Source: Methylococcus geothermalis
GTDB taxonomy: Bacteria > Pseudomonadota > Gammaproteobacteria > Methylococcales > Methylococcaceae
DNA length: 64,000 nt
Direction: 5' to 3'
NCBI RefSeq assembly: GCF_012769535.1
Contig: NZ_CP046565.1
Coordinates: forward strand, 2,928,501 to 2,992,500
A program made the translations under genes and the position numbers. Each line of letters begins with the position of its first letter. The stretch's first letter is position 1. Shown here in pieces: positions 1 to 10,465 of this stretch. Under the pieces are notes generated by a model that saw nothing but the letters and a program-made list of their open reading frames with translations, was not told the DNA's origin and searched no databases.

Positions 1-1806
1 GGCGAATTCTTTTTGGCCCGCGCCGCGAGCCAGCGACTGGCGCACGGTCTCCATTCCCTTGTCCGCTTCCGGGGACGCTTCTCCATCCCTGATCGCAGTG
101 AGGCGGAGGATGGCATGGTCGCCGTTTTCCAGCGCGACCAGATTCGGGCGGTCCAATTCCCGCGTTCCGAAGGCGGCATTCACGATGGGCGCAGGCACGG
201 TCGATGCGTCGCGCTTGATCATGAGAGGCCCGGTGACTTCCCAGTGGTGGACCTTCGCCACTTCGCCCAAGGTCTTACCCGCCTGGATAGCCTTGATTGC
301 CGCTTCGGCCATGCTGCGGGTCTTGTCCCGCGCGGCCTGATCGCGCAGGCGGGCGACGATCTCGCCGCGCACTTCGGGAAGAGGCTTGACTTCGGCCGGA
401 CGATGCTCCTTCAATCTGAGCACGACGACCCTGTCCGCGCCGATTTCCACGGGATCGCTGTTCTTGCCGCCGAGCACCTCTTCGCTGAAAGCCGCCTTGC
501 GCACTGCCTCCTCCGCAAAGATCCCTCCCCCCCCATCTCGGGTGAAAGGCTGACTTTCCTCGACCTTCAGCCCCAGCGCCTGCGCCGCCGGCTCCAGCGT
601 GTCGGGGTGTTCGAAAGCAGACTCAGTAAGTTTCTGCCCCAAGTCGTAGAATCTGTTTTCCGCCGCGTTCCTCCGGAAGCCGGCGGCCACCTCGTCCTTG
701 ACCTGCTCGTATGGCTTGGTCGAGGCGGGCACCAGTTCGGTCACCTTGATCAAGTGATAGCCGAAAGATGTCTTGACCGGCTCGGATACCGCGCCCTGGG
801 CCAGGGCCAGCGCCGCCTTCTCGAAGTTAGGCTCCATGGCGCCCTTGGCGACCATACCGAGATCGCCGCCCTTCTCGGCCGAAACCCGGTCGTCGGATGC
901 TTCCTTGGCGACCTTGGCGAAATCCTCTCCCTTGAGCAGGCGATCCCGGATCTGGTTGATCTTCGCCAGCGCAGCAGACTCCTCTTCGGGCTTGGCCGGA
1001 TCCACCGTCACGAGGATATGGCTCACCCTCCGCCGCTCTTCGGTGGTGAACGCGGCCTTCTGTTCCTCGTAGAAATTCCTGAGGTCTTCCTCGGTGGGCT
1101 TCACCTCTCTGGCCACATCGTCGAGGCTCAACGACAGGAAACTCACGGTCACGGATTCGGGGGATTGAAACGCCTCCTGGTGCGAGCGGTAATACTCGTC
1201 GACAGCCGCGTCGGACACTTCTCCGTCGGCCTTTGCCAATGGCAGTGTCGCAAACTCGATTTCGCGCTCCTGATTCTTCAGGCGGAAGAAGGCTTCCGCT
1301 TGCTGCCTGGTGGCGAAAGCGGTGTCGGTAATGCCCCGTTGAAACTGCTCCATCAACAGAGCGCGCTTCACCTGCTCGACGAATGCCGGCGAACTCATCC
1401 CTTGAGCCGAAAGCATGACGTTGTACTTATCCTTGTCGAATTTGCCGTCGGTCTGAAAATACGGCAGGGTTTGAATGAAGGCGCGCACCGCGGTATCGGG
1501 GACGGCCAGCCCCTCGCCCGCTGCCGCCTGCGCGATCAGCTCGTCGCGTACCAGACGTTCGAGGGCCTGCCGCTTCAGTTGTTTTTCGTCGACATCCCCC
1601 AACCCCACCAAGTTGGCCAGATCCTGCTGATAGGCTTGAACCAGATCACGCTCGAAGAATTCCCGGTCACCGACGACCGCCACGGGCGCCTCCTTGCCCG
1701 AATCGAAATAGTTGTTGATTCCCCAAAAGGCAAAAGGAATACCCACCAGGATCAACATCGCCCAGGCGAAAATACCCTGCGCTTTATCACGAATGGCCTG
1801 CAGCAT
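1..1806 (-). CDS. ppiD: PpiD-type periplasmic folding chaperone (3' end off window)
   Basis: Membrane-anchored peptidyl-prolyl isomerase/chaperone that assists outer-membrane and secreted proteins in the periplasm. Reading leftwards from ATG at 1806 gives about 602 open codons to the window edge; the family is about 620-640 residues, so only the C-terminal tail is missing. The N-terminus is a short basic stretch, then one transmembrane anchor (about residues 12-30, FAWAMLILVGIPFAFWG), then a SurA_N-like helical region. A parvulin domain follows with RRVSHILV and the FGYHLIKV motif. It follows hupB and two tRNAs, the usual lon-hupB-ppiD order of gammaproteobacteria. Identification by domain order and context is strong; activity of the parvulin domain is not established, as PpiD is often catalytically weak. 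Confidence 0.93.
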   Translation of the reverse strand, partial: MLQAIRDKAQGIFAWAMLILVGIPFAFWGINNYFDSGKEAPVAVVGDREFFERDLVQAYQQDLANLVGLGDVDEKQLKRQALERLVRDELIAQAAAGEGLAVPDTAVRAFIQTLPYFQTDGKFDKDKYNVMLSAQGMSSPAFVEQVKRALLMEQFQRGITDTAFATRQQAEAFFRLKNQEREIEFATLPLAKADGEVSDAAVDEYYRSHQEAFQSPESVTVSFLSLSLDDVAREVKPTEEDLRNFYEEQKAAFTTEERRRVSHILVTVDPAKPEEESAALAKINQIRDRLLKGEDFAKVAKEASDDRVSAEKGGDLGMVAKGAMEPNFEKAALALAQGAVSEPVKTSFGYHLIKVTELVPASTKPYEQVKDEVAAGFRRNAAENRFYDLGQKLTESAFEHPDTLEPAAQALGLKVEESQPFTRDGGGGIFAEEAVRKAAFSEEVLGGKNSDPVEIGADRVVVLRLKEHRPAEVKPLPEVRGEIVARLRDQAARDKTRSMAEAAIKAIQAGKTLGEVAKVHHWEVTGPLMIKRDASTVPAPIVNAAFGTRELDRPNLVALENGDHAILRLTAIRDGEASPEADKGMETVRQSLARGAGQKEFA

Positions 1807-2008
1807 ATATCAGTACCGGAATGACTCTCGTTGACATCGTTTGGAATCGGGAAAAATCGCTTTCCCGGCCATTTTTCCTGCGCCAATCCCAAACCCGGTT
1901 TGGGGTTGACTCCTATCTTTTCCGCTCGAGCGGCCAAAAAACGCGTGACACGCCATGTCCCGTGCGGACGCCCGGACTTTCCGGCGCGCCTTTGGACGAA
2001 CCATGAGC

Positions 2009-2039
2009 AAAAAAAAACCCCGGCGGATGCCTGGGGTTT
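2009..2039 (-). terminator. Rho-independent terminator of the tRNA-Val/tRNA-Asp unit
   Basis: On the minus strand a GC-rich hairpin (AACCCC ... GGGGTT) is followed by a run of nine or so T residues. It lies just after tRNA-Asp and before ppiD, so it should end the tRNA transcript. Confidence 0.75.
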
Positions 2040-2044
2040 CGATG

Positions 2045-2121
2045 TGGCGGAGCGGACGGGGCTCGAACCCGCGACCCCCGGCGTGACAGGCCGGTATTCT
2101 GACCAACTGAACTACCGCTCC
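2045..2121 (-). tRNA. tRNA-Asp (GTC)
   Basis: A 77-nt cloverleaf read on the minus strand with acceptor GGAGCGG paired to CCGCTCC, anticodon GTC in the loop CTGTCAC, a T-arm GGTTCGAGCC and encoded CCA. It is 16 nt downstream of tRNA-Val. Confidence 0.97.
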
Positions 2122-2137
2122 AATGAACCGTTTCTCT

Positions 2138-2213
2138 TGGTGGGTGCTGTAGGGATCGAACCTACGACCCTCGCCTTGTAAGGGCGATGCTCTCCCAGCT
2201 GAGCTAAGCACCC
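2138..2213 (-). tRNA. tRNA-Val (TAC)
   Basis: A 76-nt cloverleaf on the minus strand with acceptor GGGTGCT paired to AGCACCC, anticodon TAC, T-arm GGTTCGATCC and encoded CCA. It lies between hupB and tRNA-Asp and probably shares the tRNA-Asp terminator. Confidence 0.97.
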
Positions 2214-2227
2214 CAACTGAAGAATGA

Positions 2228-2500
2228 CTAGTTTACAGCATCTTTAAGTGCTTTGCCACACTTGAACGACGGAATTTTTGCAGCCTTGATGGTGATGCTA
2301 TCGCCCGTTTGTGGGTTGCGTCCCTGGCGCTCCGCGCGCTCCTTGACCGCAAACGACCCGAACCCGACCAGCGAGACGGTATCGCCGTTCTTCAACGCAC
2401 CGGTGATGGCATCGATCATGGCATCCAGAGCGCGGCTCGCATCGGCCTTCGTGAGATTGGCCGAATCGGCGATAGCTTCTATCAGTTCCGCTTTATTCAT
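2228..2500 (-). CDS. hupB: DNA-binding protein HU-beta
   Basis: Nucleoid protein of the HU/IHF family, 90 residues, the normal length. It begins [11 protein letters not shown] and has the hallmark [18 protein letters not shown] stretch, including the beta-arm proline that intercalates in DNA. It follows lon on the same strand, as in E. coli, and is preceded by a good sigma70-type promoter. HU compacts and bends DNA and supports replication and recombination. Confidence 0.97.
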   Translation of the reverse strand: MNKAELIEAIADSANLTKADASRALDAMIDAITGALKNGDTVSLVGFGSFAVKERAERQGRNPQTGDSITIKAAKIPSFKCGKALKDAVN

Positions 2501-2587
2501 TTCTTTCCCCTATTGAGTTGACTGTATCGCTGCATCGAAAAGCCGGGCCGTCAATCCAGTGGAACTGGCAGTCCCCCTAGCTGCCGA

Positions 2588-2617
2588 AGCTTAGCAGCGG
2601 CAAAAAAGCCGTGTCAA
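2588..2617 (-). promoter_or_regulatory. Predicted sigma70 promoter of hupB
   Basis: On the minus strand TTGACA (2612-2617), a perfect -35 consensus, is 18 nt from TAAGCT (2588-2593), a weaker -10. It lies about 90 nt upstream of the hupB start and downstream of the lon stop, allowing hupB to be expressed separately from lon. Confidence 0.55.
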
Positions 2618-2654
2618 GGCGCGCAAGCCCCGGAATTCCTCGCCATGCGGCGGT

Positions 2655-5081
2655 TCAATGTGCCGTCAGGCCACCGGCCGCCCCCACTGCTTTCGGGGAG
2701 CACTCCTCGGCGGGGAGCGCTGCCCTTTCCAAGGGTTCCGGCAAGCGTTGCAAGGCCACGGCCAGGACTTCGTCGATCCACCGGACGGTCCGGATATCCA
2801 GGTCCTGCTTGATGTTCCTGGGTATCTCGGCCAGATCCTTTTCGTTCTCCTTGGGAATCAGGACGGTGGTGATGCCACCCCGGTGCGCCGCCAGCAGCTT
2901 TTCCTTCAGCCCGCCGATGGGCAGCACCTCGCCGCGCAAGGTGATCTCGCCGGTCATCGCCACGTCGGAGCGCACCGGGATGCCCGTCAGGGAAGAAACG
3001 AGAGCGGTGCACATGCCGATGCCCGCGCTCGGCCCGTCCTTGGGCGTCGCCCCTTCCGGCACGTGAATATGGATGTCGTGCTTCTGGTAGAACGCGGGAT
3101 CGATACCCAGCCTCTCGGCGCGGCTGCGGACGACGGTCACCGCGGTCTGAATCGATTCCTGCATGACTTCGCCGAGCTTGCCGGTATAGGTCTGCTTGCC
3201 GGTGCCAGGCATGACCACCGCTTCGATGGTCAGCAGCTCCCCGCCCACTTCCGTCCAGGCCAGCCCCGTGACCTGACCGATCTGGTCGCTCTCCTCGGCG
3301 CGCCCGAAGCGGAAACGCTGCACGCCCAGGTAATCGTCGAGATTGCGCGGGGTCACCGATACCTTCTTGTGACTGGGCTTGAGCAGCAGGTTCTTGACCA
3401 CCTTCCGGCAGATCTTGGCGATCTCCCGCTCCAGGCCGCGAACTCCAGCCTCCCTGGTGTAGTACCGGATGATGTCGCGAACGGCCGCCTCGCTGATATG
3501 CAGCTCGGTTTCCTTCAGACCGCAGTTCTTCATCTGCTTGGGCACCAGATAGCGCATCGCGATGTTGACCTTCTCGTCCTCGGTATAGCCGGGGAGGCGG
3601 ATGATTTCCATGCGGTCGAGCAACGCGGGCGGAATGTTGAGCGTATTCGCCGTGGCCACGAACATGACTTCGGACAGATCGAAGTCCACTTCCAGGTAAT
3701 GGTCGGCGAAGGTGTGGTTCTGTTCCGGATCCAGCACCTCGAGCAGGGCGGACGCCGGATCGCCGCGGAAGTCCATGGCCATCTTGTCGATTTCGTCCAG
3801 CATGAACATCGGATTCCGCGTCTTCACCTTGGACAGATTCTGCAGGATCTTGCCCGGCATCGAACCGATGTAGGTCCGCCGATGGCCGCGGATCTCCGCC
3901 TCGTCACGGACGCCGCCCAAGGCCATGCGGACATATTTTCGATTGGTGGCGCGGGCGATGGATTGCCCCAGGGAGGTCTTGCCGACACCGGGCGGCCCCA
4001 CCAGACAGAGAATCGGCCCCTTGATCTTCTTGACGCGCTGCTGCACCGCCAGATATTCCAGGATGCGCTCCTTGACCTTCTCGAGCCCATAGTGCTCGGC
4101 TTCGAGGATTTCCTCGGCCTGCCGCAGATCGTGGCGCACCTTGGTGCGCTTCTTCCAGGGCAGGTTCACGATCCAGTCGATGTAGTTGCGGACCACCGTG
4201 GCCTCGGCGGACATCGGGGACATCAGCTTCAGCTTGTTGAGTTCGGTTTCCGCCTTGGCGCGCGCCGCTTCCGGCATGCCGGCCTTTTCGATTTTCCGTC
4301 CCAGCTCCTCGAATTCGTTGGGCACCTCCTCCATCTCGCCCAACTCCTTCTGAATGGCTTTCATCTGCTCATTCAGATAGTACTCGCGCTGGTTCTTCTC
4401 CATCTGTTGCTTGACGCGACCGCGCACGCGCCGTTCCATTTCCAGCATGTCGACCTCGCTTTCCATCAGCGTGATCAGCTTTTCCAGCCGGGCCGACACG
4501 GCGCGGTTCTCCAGGATCGCCTGTTTGTCCTCGATCTTGACCGTCATATGGGCGGCGATGGTATCCGCCAGCCGTGCCGGATCGTCGATGCCCGACAGCG
4601 AATTGAGAACTTCGGGGGGGATGCGCTTATTGAGCTTGACGTACTGGTCGAAGGTATTGGTCGCGGTACGCATCAGCACGTCCAGCTCCCGCTCCTCGAC
4701 GCCGGGGACATCCCGGAGCTCGGAGATGCTGGCGCTGTAATACTTGTCTACGAGGCGGATGTCCTCCACCCGGCAGCGTTGCGCCCCTTCCACCAGCACC
4801 TTCACGGTGCCGTCCGGCAATTTCAGCAATTGCAGGATATTGGAGAGCGTGCCGACGCGATAGAGATCCTCGAATCCGGGATCGTCGACTTCCGCGTCCT
4901 TCTGCGCCAACAGCAGGACCTGCTTGCTATCCCGCATGGCGCTGTCCAGCGCGAAAATCGATTTTTCACGCCCGACGAACAGGGGGATGACCATGTGCGG
5001 ATAGACCACCACATCGCGCAAAGGCAGTACTGGAACCCACCGCTCACCGCTCAAATCATGTTCGACGCCTGAATTTTCCAT
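2655..5081 (-). CDS. lon: ATP-dependent protease Lon
   Basis: Cytoplasmic AAA+ serine protease that degrades misfolded and regulatory proteins. The 808 residues match LonA. Domains in order: N-terminal substrate-binding domain ([19 protein letters not shown]), coiled coil, AAA+ domain with Walker A GPPGVGKT (Lys368) and sensor motifs, then the protease domain with catalytic Ser685 in [11 protein letters not shown] and the dyad lysine in [10 protein letters not shown]. It follows clpX by about 130 nt, with a possible heat-shock promoter between them. Start chosen at the ATG giving the conserved N-terminal domain. Confidence 0.98.
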   Translation of the reverse strand: MENSGVEHDLSGERWVPVLPLRDVVVYPHMVIPLFVGREKSIFALDSAMRDSKQVLLLAQKDAEVDDPGFEDLYRVGTLSNILQLLKLPDGTVKVLVEGAQRCRVEDIRLVDKYYSASISELRDVPGVEERELDVLMRTATNTFDQYVKLNKRIPPEVLNSLSGIDDPARLADTIAAHMTVKIEDKQAILENRAVSARLEKLITLMESEVDMLEMERRVRGRVKQQMEKNQREYYLNEQMKAIQKELGEMEEVPNEFEELGRKIEKAGMPEAARAKAETELNKLKLMSPMSAEATVVRNYIDWIVNLPWKKRTKVRHDLRQAEEILEAEHYGLEKVKERILEYLAVQQRVKKIKGPILCLVGPPGVGKTSLGQSIARATNRKYVRMALGGVRDEAEIRGHRRTYIGSMPGKILQNLSKVKTRNPMFMLDEIDKMAMDFRGDPASALLEVLDPEQNHTFADHYLEVDFDLSEVMFVATANTLNIPPALLDRMEIIRLPGYTEDEKVNIAMRYLVPKQMKNCGLKETELHISEAAVRDIIRYYTREAGVRGLEREIAKICRKVVKNLLLKPSHKKVSVTPRNLDDYLGVQRFRFGRAEESDQIGQVTGLAWTEVGGELLTIEAVVMPGTGKQTYTGKLGEVMQESIQTAVTVVRSRAERLGIDPAFYQKHDIHIHVPEGATPKDGPSAGIGMCTALVSSLTGIPVRSDVAMTGEITLRGEVLPIGGLKEKLLAAHRGGITTVLIPKENEKDLAEIPRNIKQDLDIRTVRWIDEVLAVALQRLPEPLERAALPAEECSPKAVGAAGGLTAH

Positions 5082-5118
5082 CGGAGCACCCTCTCGATTG
5101 TCTTAAGCCACGTCAGTG

Positions 5119-5146
5119 AATTGAGGGCGCGGCGCGCGATTACAAG
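5119..5146 (-). promoter_or_regulatory. Possible sigma32-type promoter of lon
   Basis: On the minus strand CTTGTAA (5140-5146) resembles the heat-shock -35 box CTTGAAA and CCCTCAATT (5119-5127) resembles the -10 box CCCCATNT. The spacer is 12 nt, slightly short. Lon is a classic sigma32 target, which adds weight, but the match is imperfect. Confidence 0.35.
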
Positions 5147-5213
5147 CGTCGTTCATGACAAAATGCGCACGCGCCGGAGGGGGAGCCCAGGGCCGCCTCC
5201 CCGCAGCGGCCGC

Positions 5214-6497
5214 TCAATCCGCTGCCGCCGCCTGCTTTTCCAGGCTGTTGTCATAAATCATCAGGGGCTCGCTTTCGCCGTTGATGACCTTTTCATCGAC
5301 CACCACCTTGGAAATCCGGTCCGAGGAAGGCAGCTCGTACATCGTGTCCAGCAGCGTATGCTCCAGTATGGTCCGCAGGCCCCGCGCTCCGGTCTTGCGC
5401 GCCATGGCCTTGCGGGCGATGGCGCCCAGCGCGTCTTCGCGGATTTCCAGTTCGCAGGACTCCATCTCGAACAGCCGCCTGTACTGTTTGACCAGGGCAT
5501 TCTTGGGCTCGGTCAGGATGCGCACCAGGGCCGGCTCGTCCAGCTCTTCGAGCGTCGCCACCACCGGCAGGCGGCCCACGAACTCCGGAATCAGGCCATA
5601 GCGGATCAGATCCTCGGCCTCGACGTCGGCCAACACCTCGCCGACATTGCGGCTGTCATCCTTGCTCTTGACGTCCGCCGCGAAACCGATGCCGCCCTGC
5701 TCGGAACGCGAGCGGATGATTTTCTCCAGGCCGGCGAAAGCGCCCCCGCAGATGAACAGGATATTGGCGGTATTGACCTGCAGGAATTCCTGCTGCGGAT
5801 GCTTGCGCCCGCCCTGCGGCGGCACCGAAGCCACGGTGCCTTCGATCAGCTTGAGCAAGGCCTGCTGCACGCCTTCGCCGGAGACGTCGCGGGTGATCGA
5901 GGGGTTGTCGGCCTTGCGCGAAATCTTGTCGATTTCATCGATATAGACGATACCCTGCTCTGCTTTCTCAACGTCGTAGTCGCACTTCTGCAGGATTTTC
6001 TGGATGATGTTCTCCACGTCCTCGCCGACATAGCCCGCCTCGGTCAGCGTGGTCGCGTCGGCGATGGTGAAGGGTACGTCGAGCAGGCGGGCGAGCGTTT
6101 CCGCCAGCAACGTCTTGCCCGAACCGGTCGGCCCGATCAGCAGGATGTTGCTCTTGGCCAGCTCGACTTCGTTCTTCTTGCCGTGGGTGTGGGCGCGCAG
6201 CCGCTTGTAATGGTTGTAGACGGCGACCGAAAGAATGCGCTTGGCCTTCTCCTGGCCGATCACATACTCATCCAGGACGCTCTTGATCTCTTTCGGCTTG
6301 GGCAGTTTGTCGGCGCCGGTGGACGCGCTCTCCTGCAACTCCTCGCGAATGATGTCGTTGCACAGCTCGACGCATTCGTCGCAGACAAACACCGCCGGGC
6401 CCGCGATCAATTTGCGCACCTCGTGCTGGCTTTTCCCGCAAAACGAGCAGTACAGGAGCTTGCCGCCGCTGTCTTTGCCGTGTTTATCCTCGCTCAT
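5214..6497 (-). CDS. clpX: ATP-dependent Clp protease ATP-binding subunit ClpX
   Basis: AAA+ unfoldase that feeds substrates to ClpP. The 427 residues are the usual length. An N-terminal zinc finger has Cys17, Cys20, Cys39 and Cys42; Walker A is GPTGSGKT with Lys128; Walker B is [10 protein letters not shown]. The IGF loop used to dock ClpP is present in GGIGFAADV, consistent with an active ClpXP pair. It is directly downstream of clpP and upstream of lon. Confidence 0.98.
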   Translation of the reverse strand: MSEDKHGKDSGGKLLYCSFCGKSQHEVRKLIAGPAVFVCDECVELCNDIIREELQESASTGADKLPKPKEIKSVLDEYVIGQEKAKRILSVAVYNHYKRLRAHTHGKKNEVELAKSNILLIGPTGSGKTLLAETLARLLDVPFTIADATTLTEAGYVGEDVENIIQKILQKCDYDVEKAEQGIVYIDEIDKISRKADNPSITRDVSGEGVQQALLKLIEGTVASVPPQGGRKHPQQEFLQVNTANILFICGGAFAGLEKIIRSRSEQGGIGFAADVKSKDDSRNVGEVLADVEAEDLIRYGLIPEFVGRLPVVATLEELDEPALVRILTEPKNALVKQYRRLFEMESCELEIREDALGAIARKAMARKTGARGLRTILEHTLLDTMYELPSSDRISKVVVDEKVINGESEPLMIYDNSLEKQAAAAD

Positions 6498-6594
6498 CGC
6501 TTTACCTCTTCGTCTTCCGCACCGGAATCCGCCCTCGGGACGGACTCACGATCGCGGCTGGTACCCTTCTTCAGGGTCCAAATCTATCCGACAT

Positions 6595-7233
6595 TCACAC
6601 CGCTGTCACGGCCCGCTGAGTCAACACCTTATCGATCAAACCGTAACTCACCGCATCGTCTCCGCCCATGAAGTTGTCGCGATCGGTATCGATCTGGATC
6701 TTTTCCATGGGCTGGCCGGTGTGGTGGGCGAGAATCTTGTTGAGACGGTCGCGGACCGCCAGAATCTCCCGCGCATGGATGTCGATGTCGGACGCCTGGC
6801 CCTGAAAACCGCCCAGCGGCTGGTGGATCATGATCCGCGAATGCGGCAGGCAGTAACGCTTGCCGGCGGCGCCGCCGGCCAGCAGCAGCGCACCCATGCT
6901 GGCGGCCTGCCCGACGCACAGGGTACTGACGTCCGGCTTGATGAACTGCATGGTGTCGTAGATGGCCAGGCCCGCCGTCACCACGCCGCCCGGGGAGTTG
7001 ATGTAGAGATGGATGTCCTTGTCGGGATTCTCGGACTCCAGGAACAGCAGCTGGGCGATCACCAGGTTGGCCATGTAGTCCTCGACCTGGCCGACCAGGA
7101 AGATGACCCGCTCCTTCAGCAGCCGCGAATAGATGTCGAAGGCCCGCTCGCCCCGCGCCGACTGCTCGATCACGATGGGCACCAGCCCGCCCGCTGCGGT
7201 TTCCGCCTGTTTCAGGCCCATGTCGCCAAACAT
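6595..7233 (-). CDS. clpP: ATP-dependent Clp protease proteolytic subunit
   Basis: Serine peptidase forming the ClpP tetradecamer that partners ClpX. Taking the ATG at 7233 gives 212 residues, the family norm, with Ser112 in GQAASMG and His137 in MIHQP as catalytic residues. An alternative ATG at 7248 overlaps the tig stop as ATGA and adds five residues; 7233 is favoured by an AGG ribosome-binding match nine bases upstream, but either is possible. It lies between tig and clpX in a typical tig-clpP-clpX-lon operon. Confidence 0.95.
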   Translation of the reverse strand: MFGDMGLKQAETAAGGLVPIVIEQSARGERAFDIYSRLLKERVIFLVGQVEDYMANLVIAQLLFLESENPDKDIHLYINSPGGVVTAGLAIYDTMQFIKPDVSTLCVGQAASMGALLLAGGAAGKRYCLPHSRIMIHQPLGGFQGQASDIDIHAREILAVRDRLNKILAHHTGQPMEKIQIDTDRDNFMGGDDAVSYGLIDKVLTQRAVTAV

Positions 7234-7244
7234 CGTCGGCCGCC

Positions 7245-8573
7245 TCATGCTTGGGGTTGCTGCTCGGCGGTGCCTGCCGGCGCCATGAGCTTTGCGAAGT
7301 CCACGCTCTGGTCCGTCACCGCTGCCTTGGACAGGATCAGATCGACGACCTGCTCTTCCAGAACCAGGTTCTCGATCTCGCGCAGATTGTTCTTGTCGGA
7401 ATAGTACCAATTGACGACCTGATCGGGATTTTCGTAGCTCCGGGCCTGTTCCTCGATGGTGGCGCGCACGCGCTTGCGATCTACGCTGAGCTTGTTGGCG
7501 TCGATCAGCTTGCTCAGGATCAGACCCAGGGCCACGCGCCGCTTCGCCAGCGGGGTGTAACGCTCTTTCAGCGTTTCCAGCTCGACGCCCGGATTCCCCT
7601 GTTCGGCCGCCTTGTGGTAGGGCTGCAGGAGGTCGTTCAGCTCGTCGGCCACGAGGACTTCGGGCAAGGTAAAGGAGTTGGCCGCCAGCAATGCGTCCAG
7701 GACGGCCGATTTGGTGCGAACCTTCAGAGCGCGCCGCATTTCGCGCTCCATGTTGTCCCGGACGTCGGACTTGAACGCCTCGACATCGCCATCCACCCCG
7801 AAAGCCTTGACGAAATCGGCATCGACTTCCGGCAGCACGCTCTCGTTGATCTCGGCGACTTCGACATCGAACGAGGCCATCTTGCCGGCCAGTTTCTCGT
7901 TGTCGTACTCCGCCGGGAATTCGAGATCGAAGCTCATCCGCGCGCCCCGTTCGGCCCCGACCAGCTTGTCCTCGAAGCCCGGAATCAACTGCCCCGAACC
8001 CAGCACGATGCGGAAATTTTCGACCCGGCCATCGGTGAAGCTCTCGTGATCCAGCTTGCCTTCGAAATGGATCACCACCTGGTCGTTCAAGGCGGCGGGA
8101 CGCTCCACGGCGCGCCAGATCCGGCGCTGCTCCCGCAGCCGCTGGATCATGGCGTCGAGGTCGCCGTCCGTCACTTCACTGGTGAAGCGGCGGCATTGGA
8201 GATCCTCCAGAGGCGCCAGCTCGAACTCCGGCAGGACTTCGAAGTCCGCGATGTAGGACAGACCTTCGCCGTCGCCGATGGCAGTCGCGGTGATCCGCGG
8301 CATGCCGGCCGGCTTCAGGTTTTCGTCGTTCACGGCCTGCTGAAAACTGGACTGGATCATCTCCGACAGCACCTCTTGCCGCACCTGCGCGCCATAGCGC
8401 TTGCGGATGAGGCCGGAGGGCGCCTTGCCGGGACGGAAGCCGTCCAGCCTGACCTCGCGGGTCAGTGACTTCAGGCGTGATTCGACCTCTTCCCGAATCT
8501 TCTCTTCGGGCACGTTCACGGTCATTTTCCGGTTCAACTCGGAGACGGCTTCAACGGACACTTGCATACTCAA
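7245..8573 (-). CDS. tig: Trigger factor, ribosome-associated chaperone
   Basis: Peptidyl-prolyl isomerase/chaperone that binds the ribosome exit tunnel and shields nascent chains. The 442 residues contain the ribosome-binding signature FRPGKAP near residue 45, an FKBP-type domain around residues 150-240 ([24 protein letters not shown]) and a helical C-terminal domain. It is the first gene of the tig-clpP-clpX-lon series. Its stop overlaps one of the possible clpP starts. Confidence 0.98.
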   Translation of the reverse strand: MSMQVSVEAVSELNRKMTVNVPEEKIREEVESRLKSLTREVRLDGFRPGKAPSGLIRKRYGAQVRQEVLSEMIQSSFQQAVNDENLKPAGMPRITATAIGDGEGLSYIADFEVLPEFELAPLEDLQCRRFTSEVTDGDLDAMIQRLREQRRIWRAVERPAALNDQVVIHFEGKLDHESFTDGRVENFRIVLGSGQLIPGFEDKLVGAERGARMSFDLEFPAEYDNEKLAGKMASFDVEVAEINESVLPEVDADFVKAFGVDGDVEAFKSDVRDNMEREMRRALKVRTKSAVLDALLAANSFTLPEVLVADELNDLLQPYHKAAEQGNPGVELETLKERYTPLAKRRVALGLILSKLIDANKLSVDRKRVRATIEEQARSYENPDQVVNWYYSDKNNLREIENLVLEEQVVDLILSKAAVTDQSVDFAKLMAPAGTAEQQPQA

Positions 8574-8670
8574 AATACCTCGGGTTCAACTTGGGCTTGG
8601 GCGCTTCAATCAGGGATGTGCCGGACACGCCTCATCGCGCAAGCGCGGATGGCGGACAGGCAAACAAGGG

Positions 8671-8755
8671 TGGTGCGAATGGAGAGACTCGAACTCTCAA
8701 GGGTTTCCCCACTGGAACCTAAATCCAGCGCGTCTACCAGTTTCGCCACATTCGC
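8671..8755 (-). tRNA. tRNA-Leu (TAG)
   Basis: An 85-nt type II tRNA on the minus strand with a long variable arm, acceptor GCGAATG paired to CATTCGC, anticodon TAG in loop TTTAGGT, and encoded ACCA. It is upstream of tig on the same strand. Confidence 0.96.
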
Positions 8756-8772
8756 AATGAATTCACGGTTCA

Positions 8773-8778
8773 ATTATA
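8773..8778 (-). promoter_or_regulatory. Predicted -10 box for tRNA-Leu
   Basis: A perfect TATAAT on the minus strand lies 17 nt upstream of the mature tRNA-Leu 5' end. No convincing -35 box is seen at standard spacing. Confidence 0.4.
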
Positions 8779-8898
8779 CTCGCGGCGTCTGGCAAGACGG
8801 GCGCCATGGAAGCGCGGAAATGGCAGACGATGGGGCCGGTTTCGGCAAAAAATCACGCCGTATTATAGGGATTTCGACAAATTTTCACATCCTCCCCG

Positions 8899-9792
8899 AT
8901 GCGCCTCCGTTCCGTTCTCGCCGCCGCGCTTGCTCCTTTCGTCTGTCTCGCCCTTGCCCTGATCCTCGTCGCCGCCCTCAGCTACCCGCTGACCCGGCTG
9001 AGCGGCGGCGCACTCTCCCTCACCACGATCCTGAGCCGCGGTACGCTGCTGCTGGTCTTCGCCGGTCTCATCCTGGGCGCACGGCGGCTGGGGATCGGCT
9101 GGCAGTCGGTGGGTTTTCCCGCCGGTTACGCCCTATTCGGCCGCCAGATCGGCATCGGGCTCGGCTTGGGCCTGCTGATGCTGGGTCTGCACGTCGCCGT
9201 GATCATGGCGCTCGACATCCGCGTCTTCAGTGAAGTCCAGGCGGCCCGCCACCCTTCCCTTCCGATACTGCTGCTGAAGCACATCGGCGCCGCACTGCTG
9301 CTGGGGACCAGCGAGGAACTGCTGTTTCGGGGTTTGACCTTCGCGATACTGGCAAAGTTCGTAAGACCCGTCTACGTCATCGCCATCACGTCCTTCTATT
9401 ACGTGCTGCCGCATTTCCTTCGCAGCCGGCTGAAATTGGCGGAGAGCGAATTGAACTGGGACAGCGGCTTCACGGTACTGGCCGACGCGGTGGGCAACGG
9501 CATCGCGGAAGCCGACTTCAGCTCCTTTCTGGCGCTGGTCTGCGCCGGCGTGTTCTTGGGCTGCGTACGTGCGCGGACCGCGCAGGGTCTGGGCTATTGC
9601 ATCGGCATCCACGCCGGCTGGGTCTTCGTCATCAAGACCTGCAAGTCGTTCACCTACGACGGCAACGCCGGGCCGTTCGGCGGACTGGTGGGTTCCTACG
9701 ACGCCATCATCGGCTATCTCTCCGCCGGCTGGATCAGCGCCTGCACGCTGCTGTTCCTGTTCGCCACCCGCCCGGGAGCGAACGCCCGATGA
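8899..9792 (+). CDS. CPBP-family (CAAX/bacteriocin-processing-like) membrane protease
   Basis: A 297-residue integral membrane protein with about eight hydrophobic segments. The EELLFRG motif around residue 138 is the glutamate pair plus arginine signature of CPBP-family intramembrane metalloproteases (ABI family), which in bacteria are linked to peptide maturation or self-immunity. Downstream histidine-containing segments (YYVLPHF, GIHAGWVF) fit the remaining metal-binding motifs. The stop overlaps the start of the next gene as ATGA, so the two are co-translated. The substrate is unknown. Confidence 0.8.
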   Translation: MRLRSVLAAALAPFVCLALALILVAALSYPLTRLSGGALSLTTILSRGTLLLVFAGLILGARRLGIGWQSVGFPAGYALFGRQIGIGLGLGLLMLGLHVAVIMALDIRVFSEVQAARHPSLPILLLKHIGAALLLGTSEELLFRGLTFAILAKFVRPVYVIAITSFYYVLPHFLRSRLKLAESELNWDSGFTVLADAVGNGIAEADFSSFLALVCAGVFLGCVRARTAQGLGYCIGIHAGWVFVIKTCKSFTYDGNAGPFGGLVGSYDAIIGYLSAGWISACTLLFLFATRPGANAR

Positions 9793-10421
9793 TGGCAGGC
9801 AGCGAAGGCGTCACCAAATACAGGTTGAATTTCACCGTAGCCCCTGCGCCCTCGCCAGACCCGATCCGGGAGCTGAATGCCTGGCGCAGCATCATCCGGA
9901 TGCTCGGCCTCAACGGCCGCGACCCCGAACGCTACGGCGGCCTTGCCTACGGCAACGTCAGCCTCCGGCTGCCCGGCGACGGCATCCGCTTCCTGATCAG
10001 CGGCACGCAGACCGGGGGCCGAGTTCGCTTGAGCGCCAGCGACTATTGCGAGGTGCATGGCTTCAATCTGGAGGCGAACCGGCTGGAAGCAAGCGGCCCC
10101 GTCCCGCCGTCCTCCGAAGCCCTGACCCATGCCGCCGTCTACCGGGCCGATCCGGCCTGGCACTGCGTCATGCACGCCCATTCCCCGGAAATCTGGCGCC
10201 ACGCCGGGAGGCTCGGCCTTCCCACCACCTCCCCGGCCATCGACTACGGGACGCCCGAGATGGCGCTGGCGGTGGAAGCAATTGCCGCCCGGCCCGGCAT
10301 ACCGCTGATCGCCATGCTGGGCCACGCCGACGGCATCATCGCCTACGGCCGGACGGTCGAAGCCACCGCCCGGATTCTGATAGGCTACCTCGCCGAAGCC
10401 CTGCAACTGGACGACACCTGA
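9789..10421 (+). CDS. Class II aldolase/adducin-family protein
   Basis: A 210-residue cytosolic protein resembling class II aldolase/adducin domain enzymes (fuculose-phosphate aldolase, MtnB-like). The metal site is suggested by HAHSPEIW and by a later histidine in MLGHADGIIAYG; the phosphate-binding region corresponds to GNVSLRL and SGTQTGG. The ATG at 9789 overlaps the preceding stop (ATGA), fixing this start. The sugar or thiosugar substrate cannot be read from sequence. Confidence 0.8.
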   Translation: MMAGSEGVTKYRLNFTVAPAPSPDPIRELNAWRSIIRMLGLNGRDPERYGGLAYGNVSLRLPGDGIRFLISGTQTGGRVRLSASDYCEVHGFNLEANRLEASGPVPPSSEALTHAAVYRADPAWHCVMHAHSPEIWRHAGRLGLPTTSPAIDYGTPEMALAVEAIAARPGIPLIAMLGHADGIIAYGRTVEATARILIGYLAEALQLDDT

Positions 10422-10465
10422 GTCGCGGGGCAACCAGCAAGAACACCGCACCACGGAGCTACGTC

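Noticed and set aside
13-1824. Long plus-strand open frame of about 600 codons opposite ppiD
   Set aside because: It has no family motifs and is the antisense shadow of PpiD in GC-rich DNA.
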